Shown here: positions 35,836 through 46,427 of the stretch, one piece after another
Layout of the letters: the number at the start of each line of letters is the position of its first letter
Numbering within the stretch: position 1 is the stretch's first letter
NCBI GenBank assembly: GCA_964441285.1
Contig: CAYTUK010000002.1
Location: forward strand, 1 to 64,000
Length of the DNA: 64,000 bases
Direction of reading: 5' to 3'
Source of the DNA: S010-25 sp964441285
GTDB taxonomy: Bacteria; Pseudomonadota; Gammaproteobacteria; SZUA-229
Notes under the pieces: generated by a model
Seen by the model: the letters and a program-made list of their open reading frames with translations, nothing else
What the model was told of the DNA's origin: nothing
Databases searched by the model: none
Made by a program: the position numbers and the translations under genes

Positions 35836-35909
35836 TGGAGCGGGTGATGGGAATCGAACCCACGTTTGAAGCTTGGGAAGCTCCAGTTCTACCATTGAAC
35901 TACACCCGC
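35836..35909 (-). tRNA. tRNA-Gly (anticodon CCC)
   Basis: Minus strand GCGGGTG acceptor arm, D arm GTTC-AATGGTA-GAAC, anticodon stem GGAGC / GCTTC with loop TTCCCAA (anticodon CCC), and T arm with GTTCGATTC. The acceptor complement CACCCGC is followed by T and an encoded CCA. 74 bases in all. A T-run follows immediately. Confidence 0.95.
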
Positions 35910-36150
35910 ATGGACGAAGTAGAAACCGTTAGCTTCTATTCATTGGCGCGAAATTATCGCATCTTTATAACAATTTGCAAGCACAACAACATCCCTGTTG
36001 ACGACAAACCTGAAGGAATACATTATTCATTTTCGACATAAATCACCAGAAAAAGGTTTCTTTACGCAAAAAGATGTTCATTAATAATGCTCACGCGACT
36101 TTCTGGATATATCGAAAAATACATTTTCTGGCTACGGTGACGGCATAAAA

Positions 36151-37371
36151 TCAGCCATCACGGCGGCTGGCCTGCATTCTCAATCGCAATGCGTTTAACT
36201 TAATAAATCCATCCGCATCTTTGTGGTCATACGCACCGCCATCATCTTCAAAAGTCGCCATATTTTCATCAAATAATGAATCACTGGATTGACGGCCAAC
36301 AACATCCACATTGCCTTTATATAACTTCACTCGCACCACACCATTCACATATTGCTGCGAAGTGTCAATCATCTGCTGCAGCATTTCACGTTCAGGACTC
36401 CACCAATAACCGTTATAGATTAATGTGGCATAACGCGGCATTAATTCATCTTTCAGGTGTGCCACTTCACGATCCAGCGTTAAGGATTCCATTGCGCGAT
36501 GGGCACGTAACATAATTGTGCCACCCGGGGTTTCATAGCAACCGCGTGATTTCATACCAATGAAACGATTTTCGACGATATCCAGTCGGCCAATACCGTT
36601 TTCACCACCCAGTCGATTTAATTCAATCAACACCTGTGCCGGTGTCAGGGTTTTCCCATCAATCGCAACAATATCGCCCTGCCTGTAAGTCAGTTCCAGA
36701 TAGGTGGCTGTATCCGGTGCCTGTTGCGGTGATACCGTCCAGCGCCACATCGCTGCTTCCGCTTCAACCCAGGGATTTTCCAGTATGCCACCTTCATAGG
36801 AAATGTGTAACAGGTTGGCATCCATTGAATAAGGTGATTTTTTACCTTTATTAAAATCAACGTCGATACCATGCTTTTGTGCATAGGCCATTAATTTTTC
36901 ACGCGACAGTAAATCCCATTCTCGCCAGGGTGCAATCACCTGCACCCCCGGTTTTAAGGCATAAGCCCCCAGTTCAAACCGAATCTGATCATTACCTTTA
37001 CCGGTAGCACCATGTGAAATTGCATCGGCACCGGTTGCATTGGCTATTTCAACCATACGTCTGGCGATTAATGGGCGGGCAATGGACGTACCTAATAAAT
37101 ACTCACCCTCATAAATCGCATTGGCACGAAACATCGGAAAAACAAAATCGCGCACAAATTCTTCCTGCAGGTTGTCGATGTAAATTTCTTTTACCCCCAG
37201 CGCTTCGGCTTTTCCGCGGACGGGTTCAACTTCTTCACCCTGTCCAATATCGGCGGTAAAGGTCACCACTTCACAATGATATTCGTCCTGTAACCATTTA
37301 AGAATGACGGAGGTATCAAGGCCACCGGAGTAGGCAAGCACCGCTTTTTTTATAATGACTTTTGCAGACAT
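36151..37371 (-). CDS. argG: Argininosuccinate synthase
   Basis: Joins citrulline and aspartate with ATP in arginine synthesis. Full length (406 aa). The ATP-binding P-loop is AYSGGLDTSVILKW near residues 13-26. TFTADIGQGEE, ISHGATGKGNDQIRFE and the aspartate/citrulline site RFIGMKSRGCYETPGG are all intact. It is monocistronic by position and lies between a tRNA and the pyruvate dehydrogenase genes, with which it is divergent. Confidence 0.97.
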   Translation of the reverse strand: MSAKVIIKKAVLAYSGGLDTSVILKWLQDEYHCEVVTFTADIGQGEEVEPVRGKAEALGVKEIYIDNLQEEFVRDFVFPMFRANAIYEGEYLLGTSIARPLIARRMVEIANATGADAISHGATGKGNDQIRFELGAYALKPGVQVIAPWREWDLLSREKLMAYAQKHGIDVDFNKGKKSPYSMDANLLHISYEGGILENPWVEAEAAMWRWTVSPQQAPDTATYLELTYRQGDIVAIDGKTLTPAQVLIELNRLGGENGIGRLDIVENRFIGMKSRGCYETPGGTIMLRAHRAMESLTLDREVAHLKDELMPRYATLIYNGYWWSPEREMLQQMIDTSQQYVNGVVRVKLYKGNVDVVGRQSSDSLFDENMATFEDDGGAYDHKDADGFIKLNALRLRMQASRRDG

Positions 37372-37670
37372 GGCAGGATTCCAATAGTAAATTTGTCAAT
37401 CAGGCTGGCGATTATACTTAAAAAACGATCAACTACATATCAATCATGCAAATTCACTGAGCAAAATTAATGCGGTAACAGTGATTCGAGTTAATGCTTG
37501 CTGTTAGAAGTAATTCGACTAAATTCATATTAACTTTTATAATGCACCTACACTTGGAAAAAACATCAGTATATAACTCCTCAATTTATCAGGAATTATT
37601 AAAACTTCTCTTAAAATTACACTATTTTTCACGATCTCCGTGTGACTTTACCATAACGTGCGAGAGTTAA
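37372..37670. promoter_or_regulatory. Divergent argG-aceE intergenic region
   Basis: 299 bp. A TATAAT at 37538-37543 on the plus strand could be a -10 box for aceE, with only a weak -35 (TTCGAC near 37514). No clear operator was recognised. GAGAG before the aceE ATG is the likely ribosome-binding site. Confidence 0.35.
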
Positions 37671-40328
37671 ATGACAAACCAACACGATATTGACCCGATT
37701 GAAACCCAGGAATGGCTCGATGCACTCAGTGCAGTACTCGAAAATGAAGGTGTTGAACGCACACACTTTCTGCTTGAGCAGCTAATTGATAACGCACGCC
37801 GTAATGGTGCCAGTCTGCCATTCACCAATAACACGGCTTATCTGAATACAATCCCGGCCCACCTTGAACAGCGCACGCCTGGCGACCCTGAACTGGAATA
37901 CCGGATTCGTTCATTTATTCGCTGGAACGCAATGGCAATGGTTGTGCGGGCAAATAAAGAAAGTTCTGAACTGGGTGGTCATATTGCCAGCTTCGCATCA
38001 GCCGCAACACTCTATGACGTTGGTTTTAATCATTTTTTTCATGCTCAAGATAAAAATCACGGCGGTGATCTGATTTTCATGCAGGGCCATTCTTCGCCGG
38101 GTATTTATGCGCGGGCTTTTCTTGAAGGCAGACTGAACCAGAGCCAGCTTGACAAATTCCGCCAGGAAGTTGATGGCGGCGGCCTGCCGTCCTATCCGCA
38201 CCCCTGGTTAATGCCCGATTTCTGGCAGTTTCCAACCGTCTCAATGGGGCTGGGGCCGATTATGTCGATCTATCAGGCAAGGTTTATGAAATACCTGCAC
38301 GACCGAGGCATTGCACACACCGAAAACCGCAAAGTCTGGACATTCTGCGGTGACGGTGAAATGGACGAACCGGAATCACTGGGAGCAATTTCGCTTGGCG
38401 GTCGTGAAAAGCTGGATAATCTGATTTTTGTTATCAACTGTAACCTGCAACGTCTGGATGGCCCCGTACGGGGGAATGGCAAAATCATTCAGGAACTGGA
38501 ATCCGTCTTTCGTGGTGCGGGCTGGAACGTCATCAAAGTTATCTGGGGCTCCTACTGGGACCCTCTACTGGCCAGAGACAAGGACGGCTTACTGGCTAAA
38601 CGCATGGCCGAAGTTGTGGATGGCGATTACCAGAACTACAAAGCCAAAGACGGCGCCTTTGTACGCGAGCACTTTTTTAACTCGCCTGAATTAAAAGCCA
38701 TGGTCGCAAATATGTCGGACGATGACATCTGGCGACTCAACCGTGGCGGACACGACCCGCACAAAGTCTATGCCGCTTATAAACAGGCAACGGAACATAA
38801 AGACCAGCCTACCGTTATCCTGACCAAAACAGTCAAAGGTTATGGCATGGGTGAAGCTGGCGAAGGCCAGAATACAACCCACTCACAGAAAAAAATGAAT
38901 ATTGACGCGCTGGCAGCCTTTGCTAAACGCTTTAATATTCCCGTATCGAAAGAACAAATTGAAACCGCTGAGTATTACAGGCCAGCCGAAGACAGCCTCG
39001 AAATGCAATACATGCAGGCGCGCCGCAAAGCAATGGGCGGTTATCTACCAGCACGAACCCATCTGGCTGCACCACTGGAAGTCCCGCCCTTGTCAACGTT
39101 TGAGGCATTATTGAAAGGCTCCGGCGAGCGTGAAATGTCCACTACAATGGCCTTTGTTCGTATTCTCACTGCCCTGGTGCGAGATAAAAAAATCGGTAAA
39201 AACATTGTCCCCATTGTGCCCGATGAAGCCCGCACCTTCGGTATGGAAGGCATGTTCCGTCAGCTGGGCATTTATTCTTCTGTCGGTCAGCTCTACGAAC
39301 CTCAAGATAAAGCGCAGGTAATGTTTTATAAAGAAGACAAAAGCGGACAGATCCTGGAAGAAGGCATCAATGAAGCGGGCGCAATGTCCTCATGGATTGC
39401 CGCTGCAACCGCCTATAGCTCGCATGGTGTCAACATGGTGCCATTCTATATCTATTACTCCATGTTTGGTTTTCAGCGGGTTGGCGATCTAACCTGGGCA
39501 TCAGGTGACATGCAGGCGCGTGGTTTTCTTATTGGCGGCACTGCTGGCCGTACTACGCTGGCAGGTGAAGGTCTACAACACCAGGATGGACACAGCCTTC
39601 TGCTTGCCTCAACCATTCCTAACTGTGTGGCTTACGACCCCTGCTTTGCCTACGAGCTGGCGGTTATTATTCATGATGGGATGCATCGCATGGTACAGCA
39701 ACAGGAGAATGTGTATTACTACATCACCACTATGAATGAGAATTATGCCATGCCGCCTATGCCTGAAGATGCTGAAACAGGTATCAAGAAAGGCATCTAC
39801 CGTTTCAGTAAAGACACGGCCAGAAAAGGTGAAGTGAAAGCTCAGTTATTTGGTAGTGGTACCATTCTACGCGAAGTCATTGCTGCCGCTGAGTTACTAA
39901 AACAGGACTGGAAAGTCAGTGCCGATGTATGGAGCATTACCAGCTACAATGAACTGGCGCGTGAAGCCGTGGATTGTGAACACTGGAACCGGCTCAACCC
40001 CGGCAAAAAGGCACGCGTGCCCTATATCACCAAACAGTTAGCAAACGCTGAAGGCCCTGTTATTGCTGCATCTGACTATATACGCGCGGTCTCCAACCAG
40101 GTTCGCCAATACATCCCTGCAACCTATACGGTACTGGGCACCGATGGTTTTGGTCGCTCAGATACCCGCAAAAAGCTGCGCCGTCACTTTGAAGTTAACA
40201 GTCATTACGTTACCCTGGCCACATTAAAAACCCTGGCAGATGAAGGCAAAATTCCGGTCAGTAAAGTCAGTGATGCGATTAAAAAATACAATATTGATAC
40301 TAAAAAACCCAACCCCATTACAGTATAG
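37671..40328 (+). CDS. aceE: Pyruvate dehydrogenase E1 component (homodimeric type)
   Basis: Thiamine-diphosphate enzyme that decarboxylates pyruvate, 885 aa as in E. coli AceE. ThDP/Mg binding GDGEMDEPES is near residue 230 followed by FVINCNLQRLDGPVRGNGKI. The transketolase-like middle has VPDEARTFGMEGMFRQLGIYS and the later YYSMFGFQRVGDL. A C-terminal VLGTDGFGRSDTRKKLRRHFEV is intact. It is the first gene of the aceE-aceF-lpd set. Confidence 0.98.
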   Translation: MTNQHDIDPIETQEWLDALSAVLENEGVERTHFLLEQLIDNARRNGASLPFTNNTAYLNTIPAHLEQRTPGDPELEYRIRSFIRWNAMAMVVRANKESSELGGHIASFASAATLYDVGFNHFFHAQDKNHGGDLIFMQGHSSPGIYARAFLEGRLNQSQLDKFRQEVDGGGLPSYPHPWLMPDFWQFPTVSMGLGPIMSIYQARFMKYLHDRGIAHTENRKVWTFCGDGEMDEPESLGAISLGGREKLDNLIFVINCNLQRLDGPVRGNGKIIQELESVFRGAGWNVIKVIWGSYWDPLLARDKDGLLAKRMAEVVDGDYQNYKAKDGAFVREHFFNSPELKAMVANMSDDDIWRLNRGGHDPHKVYAAYKQATEHKDQPTVILTKTVKGYGMGEAGEGQNTTHSQKKMNIDALAAFAKRFNIPVSKEQIETAEYYRPAEDSLEMQYMQARRKAMGGYLPARTHLAAPLEVPPLSTFEALLKGSGEREMSTTMAFVRILTALVRDKKIGKNIVPIVPDEARTFGMEGMFRQLGIYSSVGQLYEPQDKAQVMFYKEDKSGQILEEGINEAGAMSSWIAAATAYSSHGVNMVPFYIYYSMFGFQRVGDLTWASGDMQARGFLIGGTAGRTTLAGEGLQHQDGHSLLLASTIPNCVAYDPCFAYELAVIIHDGMHRMVQQQENVYYYITTMNENYAMPPMPEDAETGIKKGIYRFSKDTARKGEVKAQLFGSGTILREVIAAAELLKQDWKVSADVWSITSYNELAREAVDCEHWNRLNPGKKARVPYITKQLANAEGPVIAASDYIRAVSNQVRQYIPATYTVLGTDGFGRSDTRKKLRRHFEVNSHYVTLATLKTLADEGKIPVSKVSDAIKKYNIDTKKPNPITV

Positions 40329-40387
40329 AATCGTTACTGCTGCGTTTATTAAATAAGCAATGCAGTAAAAAAACAGGCGTAAAAATT

Positions 40388-41728
<1,341 letters not shown>

Positions 41729-41741
41729 AAAATAGAGGATA

Positions 41742-41831
41742 ATCGCAGATACGCCGAGCACACAGGGAAATACCCGCCTGGCTGTAACTACACAAAAATA
41801 AAAAACTCTGTGCACTCTGCGTTTCTGTGGT
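41742..41831. repeat. Imperfect inverted repeat between aceF and lpd
   Basis: Arms at 41742-41767 (ATCGCAGATACGCCGAGCAC...) and 41805-41830 (reverse complement ACCACAGAAACGCAGAGTGC...) agree at about 19 of 26 positions around an AT-rich loop. This resembles the widespread ACCACAGAG-type intergenic palindromes of bacteria. It could fold in the aceF-lpd transcript. Confidence 0.65.
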
Positions 41832-41869
41832 AAATTTTTTAATACTGTTTATTTTCTGAGTAATGCGTT

Positions 41870-43609
41870 ATGAGTAAAATAGTGAATGTAGAAGTTCCCG
41901 ATATTGGTGATTTTACCAATGTTGATATTATTGAAGTTCTGGTTAGTGTCGGTGACAGCATCAACGAAGAAGATCCACTCATTACACTGGAATCGGATAA
42001 AGCAACAATTGAAATTCCATCCCCTTCTGCGGGCATAGTCAAAGCAGTTCTCGTCGGTGTTAATGAAAAAGTTAGCCAGGGTCAGGTGATTTTAAAACTG
42101 GAAGTTAATGACAGCACGGCTACCCAGTCACCGATAGAACAGACGACAACCACTTCTGCACCACAACCAGACGCTGCACCGACAATTGCTACAGGTAATA
42201 CTGGCCTTCATGCTGAAGTCGTGGTACTTGGTTCCGGCCCCGGCGGTTATACTGCTGCCTTCCGGGCTGCCGATTTGGGTAAATCCGTTATTTTGATTGA
42301 GAAACATAACGTCATTGGTGGCGTCTGCCTGAATGTGGGCTGCATTCCCTCCAAGGCTCTACTGCATTCAGCACAAATCATTAATGAAGCGGCTGAAATG
42401 GCTGCACACGGCATCGAGTTTGGCAAACCCAAAATTAATATTAAAAAACTGGCCGAGGTTAAAAACGGGATAATTAAGCAACTCACCGGCGGGCTAACCG
42501 GGCTGGCCAAACAGCGCAAAGTTCAAATTGTCACCGGTTACGGAAAATTTACCTCACCGAAAACCATTGCGATTGAAACCAAAGCGGGCACCCAAACAAT
42601 CGCCTTTGATAATGCCATTATTGCTGCCGGTTCATCGGTATTCAAAATTCCCGGTTTCCCTTATGACGACCCACGCCTGATGGATTCTACCGGTGCGCTC
42701 GAACTGGCCGATATTCCAAAACGCCTGCTGATCATTGGCGGTGGCATTATTGGCCTGGAAATGGCCACCGTTTATGATGCACTGGGGTCAAAAGTTTCCA
42801 TCGTCGAACTCGCTGCAGGTTTAATTCCTGGTTGTGATGCCGATCTGGTGCACCCATTAATGAAGCGCGTTAAAAACCGTTATGAAAATATCTGGCTCAA
42901 TACCCGAGTCACCTCCATTGAGGCTTTAAAGAAAGGCTTAAAAGTTTCTTTTGACGGTAAAGGCGCACCAGAAAATGCTACCTTTGACCGTGTCCTGGTA
43001 GCAGTTGGTCGCACCCCGAACGGCAAACTGATTGATGTGGAAAAAGCGGGTGTTAGCGTGGATGAACGTGGCTTTATTAGCGTGGACAAACAACAAAAAA
43101 CCAATGTTGGTCATATCTACGCCATTGGTGATATTGTCGGTCAACCCATGCTGGCACACAAAGCCACCCATGAAGCCAAAACCGCGGCCGAAGTAATTGC
43201 TGGAATGAACTCTTTTTTCGATGCAAAAACCATCCCTTCAGTTGCCTACACCGACCCGGAGATTGCCTGGATGGGCATCACCGAAGAGCAGGCAAAAACT
43301 GAGGCAATGGCATACACCAAAGGTGTTTTCCCGTGGGCAGCCAGTGGACGCTCACTCAGTATCGGTCGCAATGAAGGCATGACTAAAATACTGTTTGATA
43401 AAGAGACTCAACGCATTATCGGCTGCGGCATAGTCGGCACCAATGCAGGTGAACTCATCGCCGAAGCCGTGCTAGCGCTAGAAATGGGGGCCGACATTGA
43501 AGACATTGCGCTCACCGTGCATCCTCACCCAACGCTATCAGAAACCTTTAACTTTGCAGCAGAAATGGCAGAAGGTACGATTACGGATCTGTACATTCCC
43601 CAGCGTTAG
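41870..43609 (+). CDS. lpd: Dihydrolipoyl dehydrogenase with N-terminal lipoyl domain (PDH E3)
   Basis: Flavoenzyme that reoxidises lipoamide, 579 aa. An N-terminal lipoyl domain (about 1-78, lipoyl Lys in LESDKATIEIPSP) and a linker precede the E3 core (about 107-579). The core has the FAD site VVVLGSGPGGYTAAFRAADLG, the redox disulfide GGVCLNVGCIPSKALL, an NAD site LLIIGGGIIGLEMA and the C-terminal His-Glu pair in LTVHPHPTLSE. Lipoyl-E3 fusions are known in several proteobacteria. It lies 141 bp after aceF, across an inverted repeat. Confidence 0.97.
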   Translation: MSKIVNVEVPDIGDFTNVDIIEVLVSVGDSINEEDPLITLESDKATIEIPSPSAGIVKAVLVGVNEKVSQGQVILKLEVNDSTATQSPIEQTTTTSAPQPDAAPTIATGNTGLHAEVVVLGSGPGGYTAAFRAADLGKSVILIEKHNVIGGVCLNVGCIPSKALLHSAQIINEAAEMAAHGIEFGKPKINIKKLAEVKNGIIKQLTGGLTGLAKQRKVQIVTGYGKFTSPKTIAIETKAGTQTIAFDNAIIAAGSSVFKIPGFPYDDPRLMDSTGALELADIPKRLLIIGGGIIGLEMATVYDALGSKVSIVELAAGLIPGCDADLVHPLMKRVKNRYENIWLNTRVTSIEALKKGLKVSFDGKGAPENATFDRVLVAVGRTPNGKLIDVEKAGVSVDERGFISVDKQQKTNVGHIYAIGDIVGQPMLAHKATHEAKTAAEVIAGMNSFFDAKTIPSVAYTDPEIAWMGITEEQAKTEAMAYTKGVFPWAASGRSLSIGRNEGMTKILFDKETQRIIGCGIVGTNAGELIAEAVLALEMGADIEDIALTVHPHPTLSETFNFAAEMAEGTITDLYIPQR

Positions 43610-43665
43610 CTGCAAACGTGACAGCATCCATATCAGGCCAGTGTGCAGATATTTAAAACCAACAC

Positions 43666-44055
43666 ATGCCATATGAAATAACCACAGAAGATAATGGAAG
43701 CAGGATAATTACTCGATATTACGGGAAATTAACTGCGGCTGAAGTCTATGCCGCATACACTGATCGGTTTACTGATATTAAAAAAATCAACCAGTATAAA
43801 GTATTGCTTAATGATTATACTGATGTAACAGAAACGGTTGTCAGTGACGTAGATGTAGCAAAACTTGCAGCCATTTATACCGCAGCGGCAATGCAGAACC
43901 CCCATGTTATCGCTGTTAGTATCATGCCAACAGATTTACAATTTGGCCTGGGCAGAATGTGGGAAGGCTACATATTTGAAATCCCCTGGGAAGAAATAAT
44001 CGTGCGGACACAACAGGAAGCAACACAGTGGCTTGCAAAGAAACTGGGGGCATAA
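43666..44055 (+). CDS. Uncharacterised small protein
   Basis: 129 aa, soluble, no signal peptide and no recognised catalytic motif. The opening YEITTEDNGSRIITRYYGKLTAAEVYAAYTDRF and alternating strand-helix pattern resemble STAS/SpoIIAA-like small domains, but this is only a shape impression. It follows lpd by 56 bp and may be co-transcribed. It converges on nosL. Confidence 0.6.
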   Translation: MPYEITTEDNGSRIITRYYGKLTAAEVYAAYTDRFTDIKKINQYKVLLNDYTDVTETVVSDVDVAKLAAIYTAAAMQNPHVIAVSIMPTDLQFGLGRMWEGYIFEIPWEEIIVRTQQEATQWLAKKLGA

Positions 44056-44103
44056 ATACGTACCATACACCTATCTATGAACAGTTCACGTTCAAACCAG
44101 ACG

Positions 44104-44649
44104 TTACTTTACCCCCATTTTAGACATCATCTGCTGATTCATCTTTGTTATTACCGCCTGAGTAATCGCCTTAAACGGCAGTAGCTTGCCACCGTGCTTG
44201 AGGATAAATATCTGCGCAGCGGCTTTCTGCTTAAACGCAGCCAACGTTGGCCCCATTGCACCTTTCATGTCAGACCCCACTACATACCAGGCCGAACGCC
44301 CTGGTATCAGGTATTTATCATTGGGTTTTTTCCAGGACGCTCGACCCATATCATGAACATAAATCTCCCGGGTATTGTTTTTGTTTTCAGGCTGGAGATA
44401 CCACGAAAACATGTCGCGGGTGGAACAGAATTTCTCTACCTGACCACTGCGGTTATAAAGCTCACCTTTTGGGCCAGCAAATTTTGAAATTATCATGCCA
44501 CATAGATGACATTCTTCACCCGGCTTAATGGCGACAGGCCCATGCTTTTTGCTTCCTGAATCACCGGAACCATTACAGGCACTTAGGCTTAGACCCAGCA
44601 CCAGTAGAATGACGAACAGAAAGCCCGGTTTAATTTCCTGCTTGAGCAT
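44104..44649 (-). CDS. nosL: Nitrous oxide reductase accessory lipoprotein NosL
   Basis: Copper-binding lipoprotein that helps deliver copper to NosZ. From the ATG at 44649 it is 181 aa, with a lipoprotein signal LLVLGLSLSAC. The metal motif is CHLCGMIISKFAGPKGEL, followed by KFCSTRDMFSWYL and the later GRSAWYVVGSDMKGAMGPTLAAF, all NosL hallmarks. The longer reading from 44718 would overlap nosY and hide the signal peptide. Last gene of the nos operon. Confidence 0.93.
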   Translation of the reverse strand: MLKQEIKPGFLFVILLVLGLSLSACNGSGDSGSKKHGPVAIKPGEECHLCGMIISKFAGPKGELYNRSGQVEKFCSTRDMFSWYLQPENKNNTREIYVHDMGRASWKKPNDKYLIPGRSAWYVVGSDMKGAMGPTLAAFKQKAAAQIFILKHGGKLLPFKAITQAVITKMNQQMMSKMGVK

Positions 44650-44660
44650 AATCACCCGCC

Positions 44661-45482
44661 TCATACAACTCTTCGGCGTAATACAAGATAGGCAACCCCA
44701 AAGGGTACAGCCACCCACAGCAGCATAATAGCGAATAGAGCGCTGTAACTCAGTTTAAGATCAGTCGCAATGCTCATTAAGCTGGTACCCCCTTCAAACC
44801 CCATCATGTTTATTAACCGGAACAGATCGGTCGGGTTAAGTAACATCAGGTAGGGCAATGCGTCCGGCTGCAATTTGCCAGCAGTGATCACCAGCAACCC
44901 CAGCAATCCCAGGTCAAAAACAAGTACGAAGAAGAACCAGACAATAAGCGCAATACCTGCGGCTTTAGATTTCTCTGCCACACTGGCACTGATTAAATAG
45001 GCGATGGATAGAAACACCATGCCTAATATAATGGACGAAGAAATAAACAGGCTAAATGCCTTAACCAGATCCAGCGTGTCTACCCCGGCCGCAAACAGCA
45101 GTATCATAAGGGCAGAAATGCCAAAACCGATTACGGTGGAAATGGCCAGAATCAGGGTGTGTCCCAATAACTTACCCATTAATAATTCAGCTCTGGATAA
45201 AGGATAAGTGAGCAACAACATCAGAGTGCCTTCTTCATCCTCACCTACGATAGCATTGTAAGCCAGCAATAACGCGATCAGAGGAATAATGAACACTGCT
45301 AAACTTGCCAGACTGGCGATAGTATTGGGGATGGAGGTAAATCCGATTACCCCCGAAGCCACCGCACCAAACCAGGCGATACCCGATGCCAGTAAAGCAA
45401 ATATAAGCGTAATCGCCACAATCCAGCGATTACGAAATCCATCTTTCAGCTCTTTTTGAGCCACGCAGAAAATGGCATTCAT
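44661..45482 (-). CDS. nosY: Nos ABC transporter permease NosY
   Basis: Membrane subunit of the NosFY transporter that works with NosD in CuZ site assembly. About six hydrophobic segments (around 18-45, 50-75, 100-130, 140-170, 175-205, 245-265) in 273 aa. The EDEEGTLMLLLTYPLSRAELLMGKLLGH segment is typical of ABC-2 type permeases of this group. The ATG overlaps the nosF stop by 4 bp. Confidence 0.93.
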   Translation of the reverse strand: MNAIFCVAQKELKDGFRNRWIVAITLIFALLASGIAWFGAVASGVIGFTSIPNTIASLASLAVFIIPLIALLLAYNAIVGEDEEGTLMLLLTYPLSRAELLMGKLLGHTLILAISTVIGFGISALMILLFAAGVDTLDLVKAFSLFISSSIILGMVFLSIAYLISASVAEKSKAAGIALIVWFFFVLVFDLGLLGLLVITAGKLQPDALPYLMLLNPTDLFRLINMMGFEGGTSLMSIATDLKLSYSALFAIMLLWVAVPFGVAYLVLRRRVV

Positions 45483-46420
45483 GACCCCACCTCCTGTTGC
45501 ACATCGTTTAACTCAGGTGCTGCATCCATTAAACAGGTATAAAGTTGTTCCAGTGTGGGCAGATTAATATCCACATCTTCCACCTTCGGCATCGCCAGCA
45601 ACTGCCTGAGCAATGGCATTTTATTTACCTCACTGGTAAAACCTTCCACGGTTGCCTCATTTACACGGTGATGATCGTACATCAATGCCGCAGTTTGATC
45701 ACAAAGACAGCTATAATTAATATTGCTTTTAATGCGCACTCGAATGGGCAACTGCGCCTGCTTGCTTAAATGCGCGAGCGTCCCAAGGGCGCGCAATTCC
45801 CCATTACTCAGCACCGCGGCGCGATCAATATGGCCTTCCAGTCCCGGCAGAATATGTGAAGACAGGATAATTGCACAGCCTTCTTTTTTGAGCTCATCAA
45901 TCGTGGTGTAGAAATCCTGCGTGGCAATCGGATCCAGCCCAGCCGTAGGCTCATCCAGCAATAATAGTTTAGGGATAGTCAGAATCGCCTGCGCCAATCC
46001 CAAACGTTGTTTCATTCCTTTTGAATAAGTTTTTACCTTACGCCGAGCTACATGACTCAAACCCACTTTCTCAAGCAGTTGATCACAGCGCGATTTATTA
46101 ACCCGCTTTAATTTACCAAAATAATACAGCACCTCACGACCTTCAAGCTGCGGGTAAAACGAGACATTTTCCGGCAAAAAACCTAACTGAAAGCGTAATG
46201 GATTAAAGCCCTCCGCGGCGGGCGCTTTACCCATCACCTGAACCTGACCGAAAGTGGGTGATAGCAAACCCAAGATCAATTTTATCGTCGTGGTTTTACC
46301 CGCACCGTTATGGCCGAACAACCCCATCACTTCGCCTGAGTGGATACTCAGACTCAGGTTCCGCAGCGCTGTCACCTGCTGATATTGTTGTGTAACCTGA
46401 TTAATTTCTACAACCGTCAT
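45479..46420 (-). CDS. nosF: Nos ABC transporter ATPase NosF
   Basis: ATP-binding subunit, 313 aa. Walker A GHNGAGKTT near residues 36-44, a signature YSKGMKQRLGLAQA, Walker B LLLLDEPTAGLD and switch His in ILSSHIL are all present. The C-terminal extension (about 225-313) is typical of NosF. GAGGAAGC precedes the ATG. It begins 7 bp after nosD. Confidence 0.95.
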   Translation of the reverse strand: MTVVEINQVTQQYQQVTALRNLSLSIHSGEVMGLFGHNGAGKTTTIKLILGLLSPTFGQVQVMGKAPAAEGFNPLRFQLGFLPENVSFYPQLEGREVLYYFGKLKRVNKSRCDQLLEKVGLSHVARRKVKTYSKGMKQRLGLAQAILTIPKLLLLDEPTAGLDPIATQDFYTTIDELKKEGCAIILSSHILPGLEGHIDRAAVLSNGELRALGTLAHLSKQAQLPIRVRIKSNINYSCLCDQTAALMYDHHRVNEATVEGFTSEVNKMPLLRQLLAMPKVEDVDINLPTLEQLYTCLMDAAPELNDVQQEVGS

Positions 46421-46427
46421 AGCTTCC

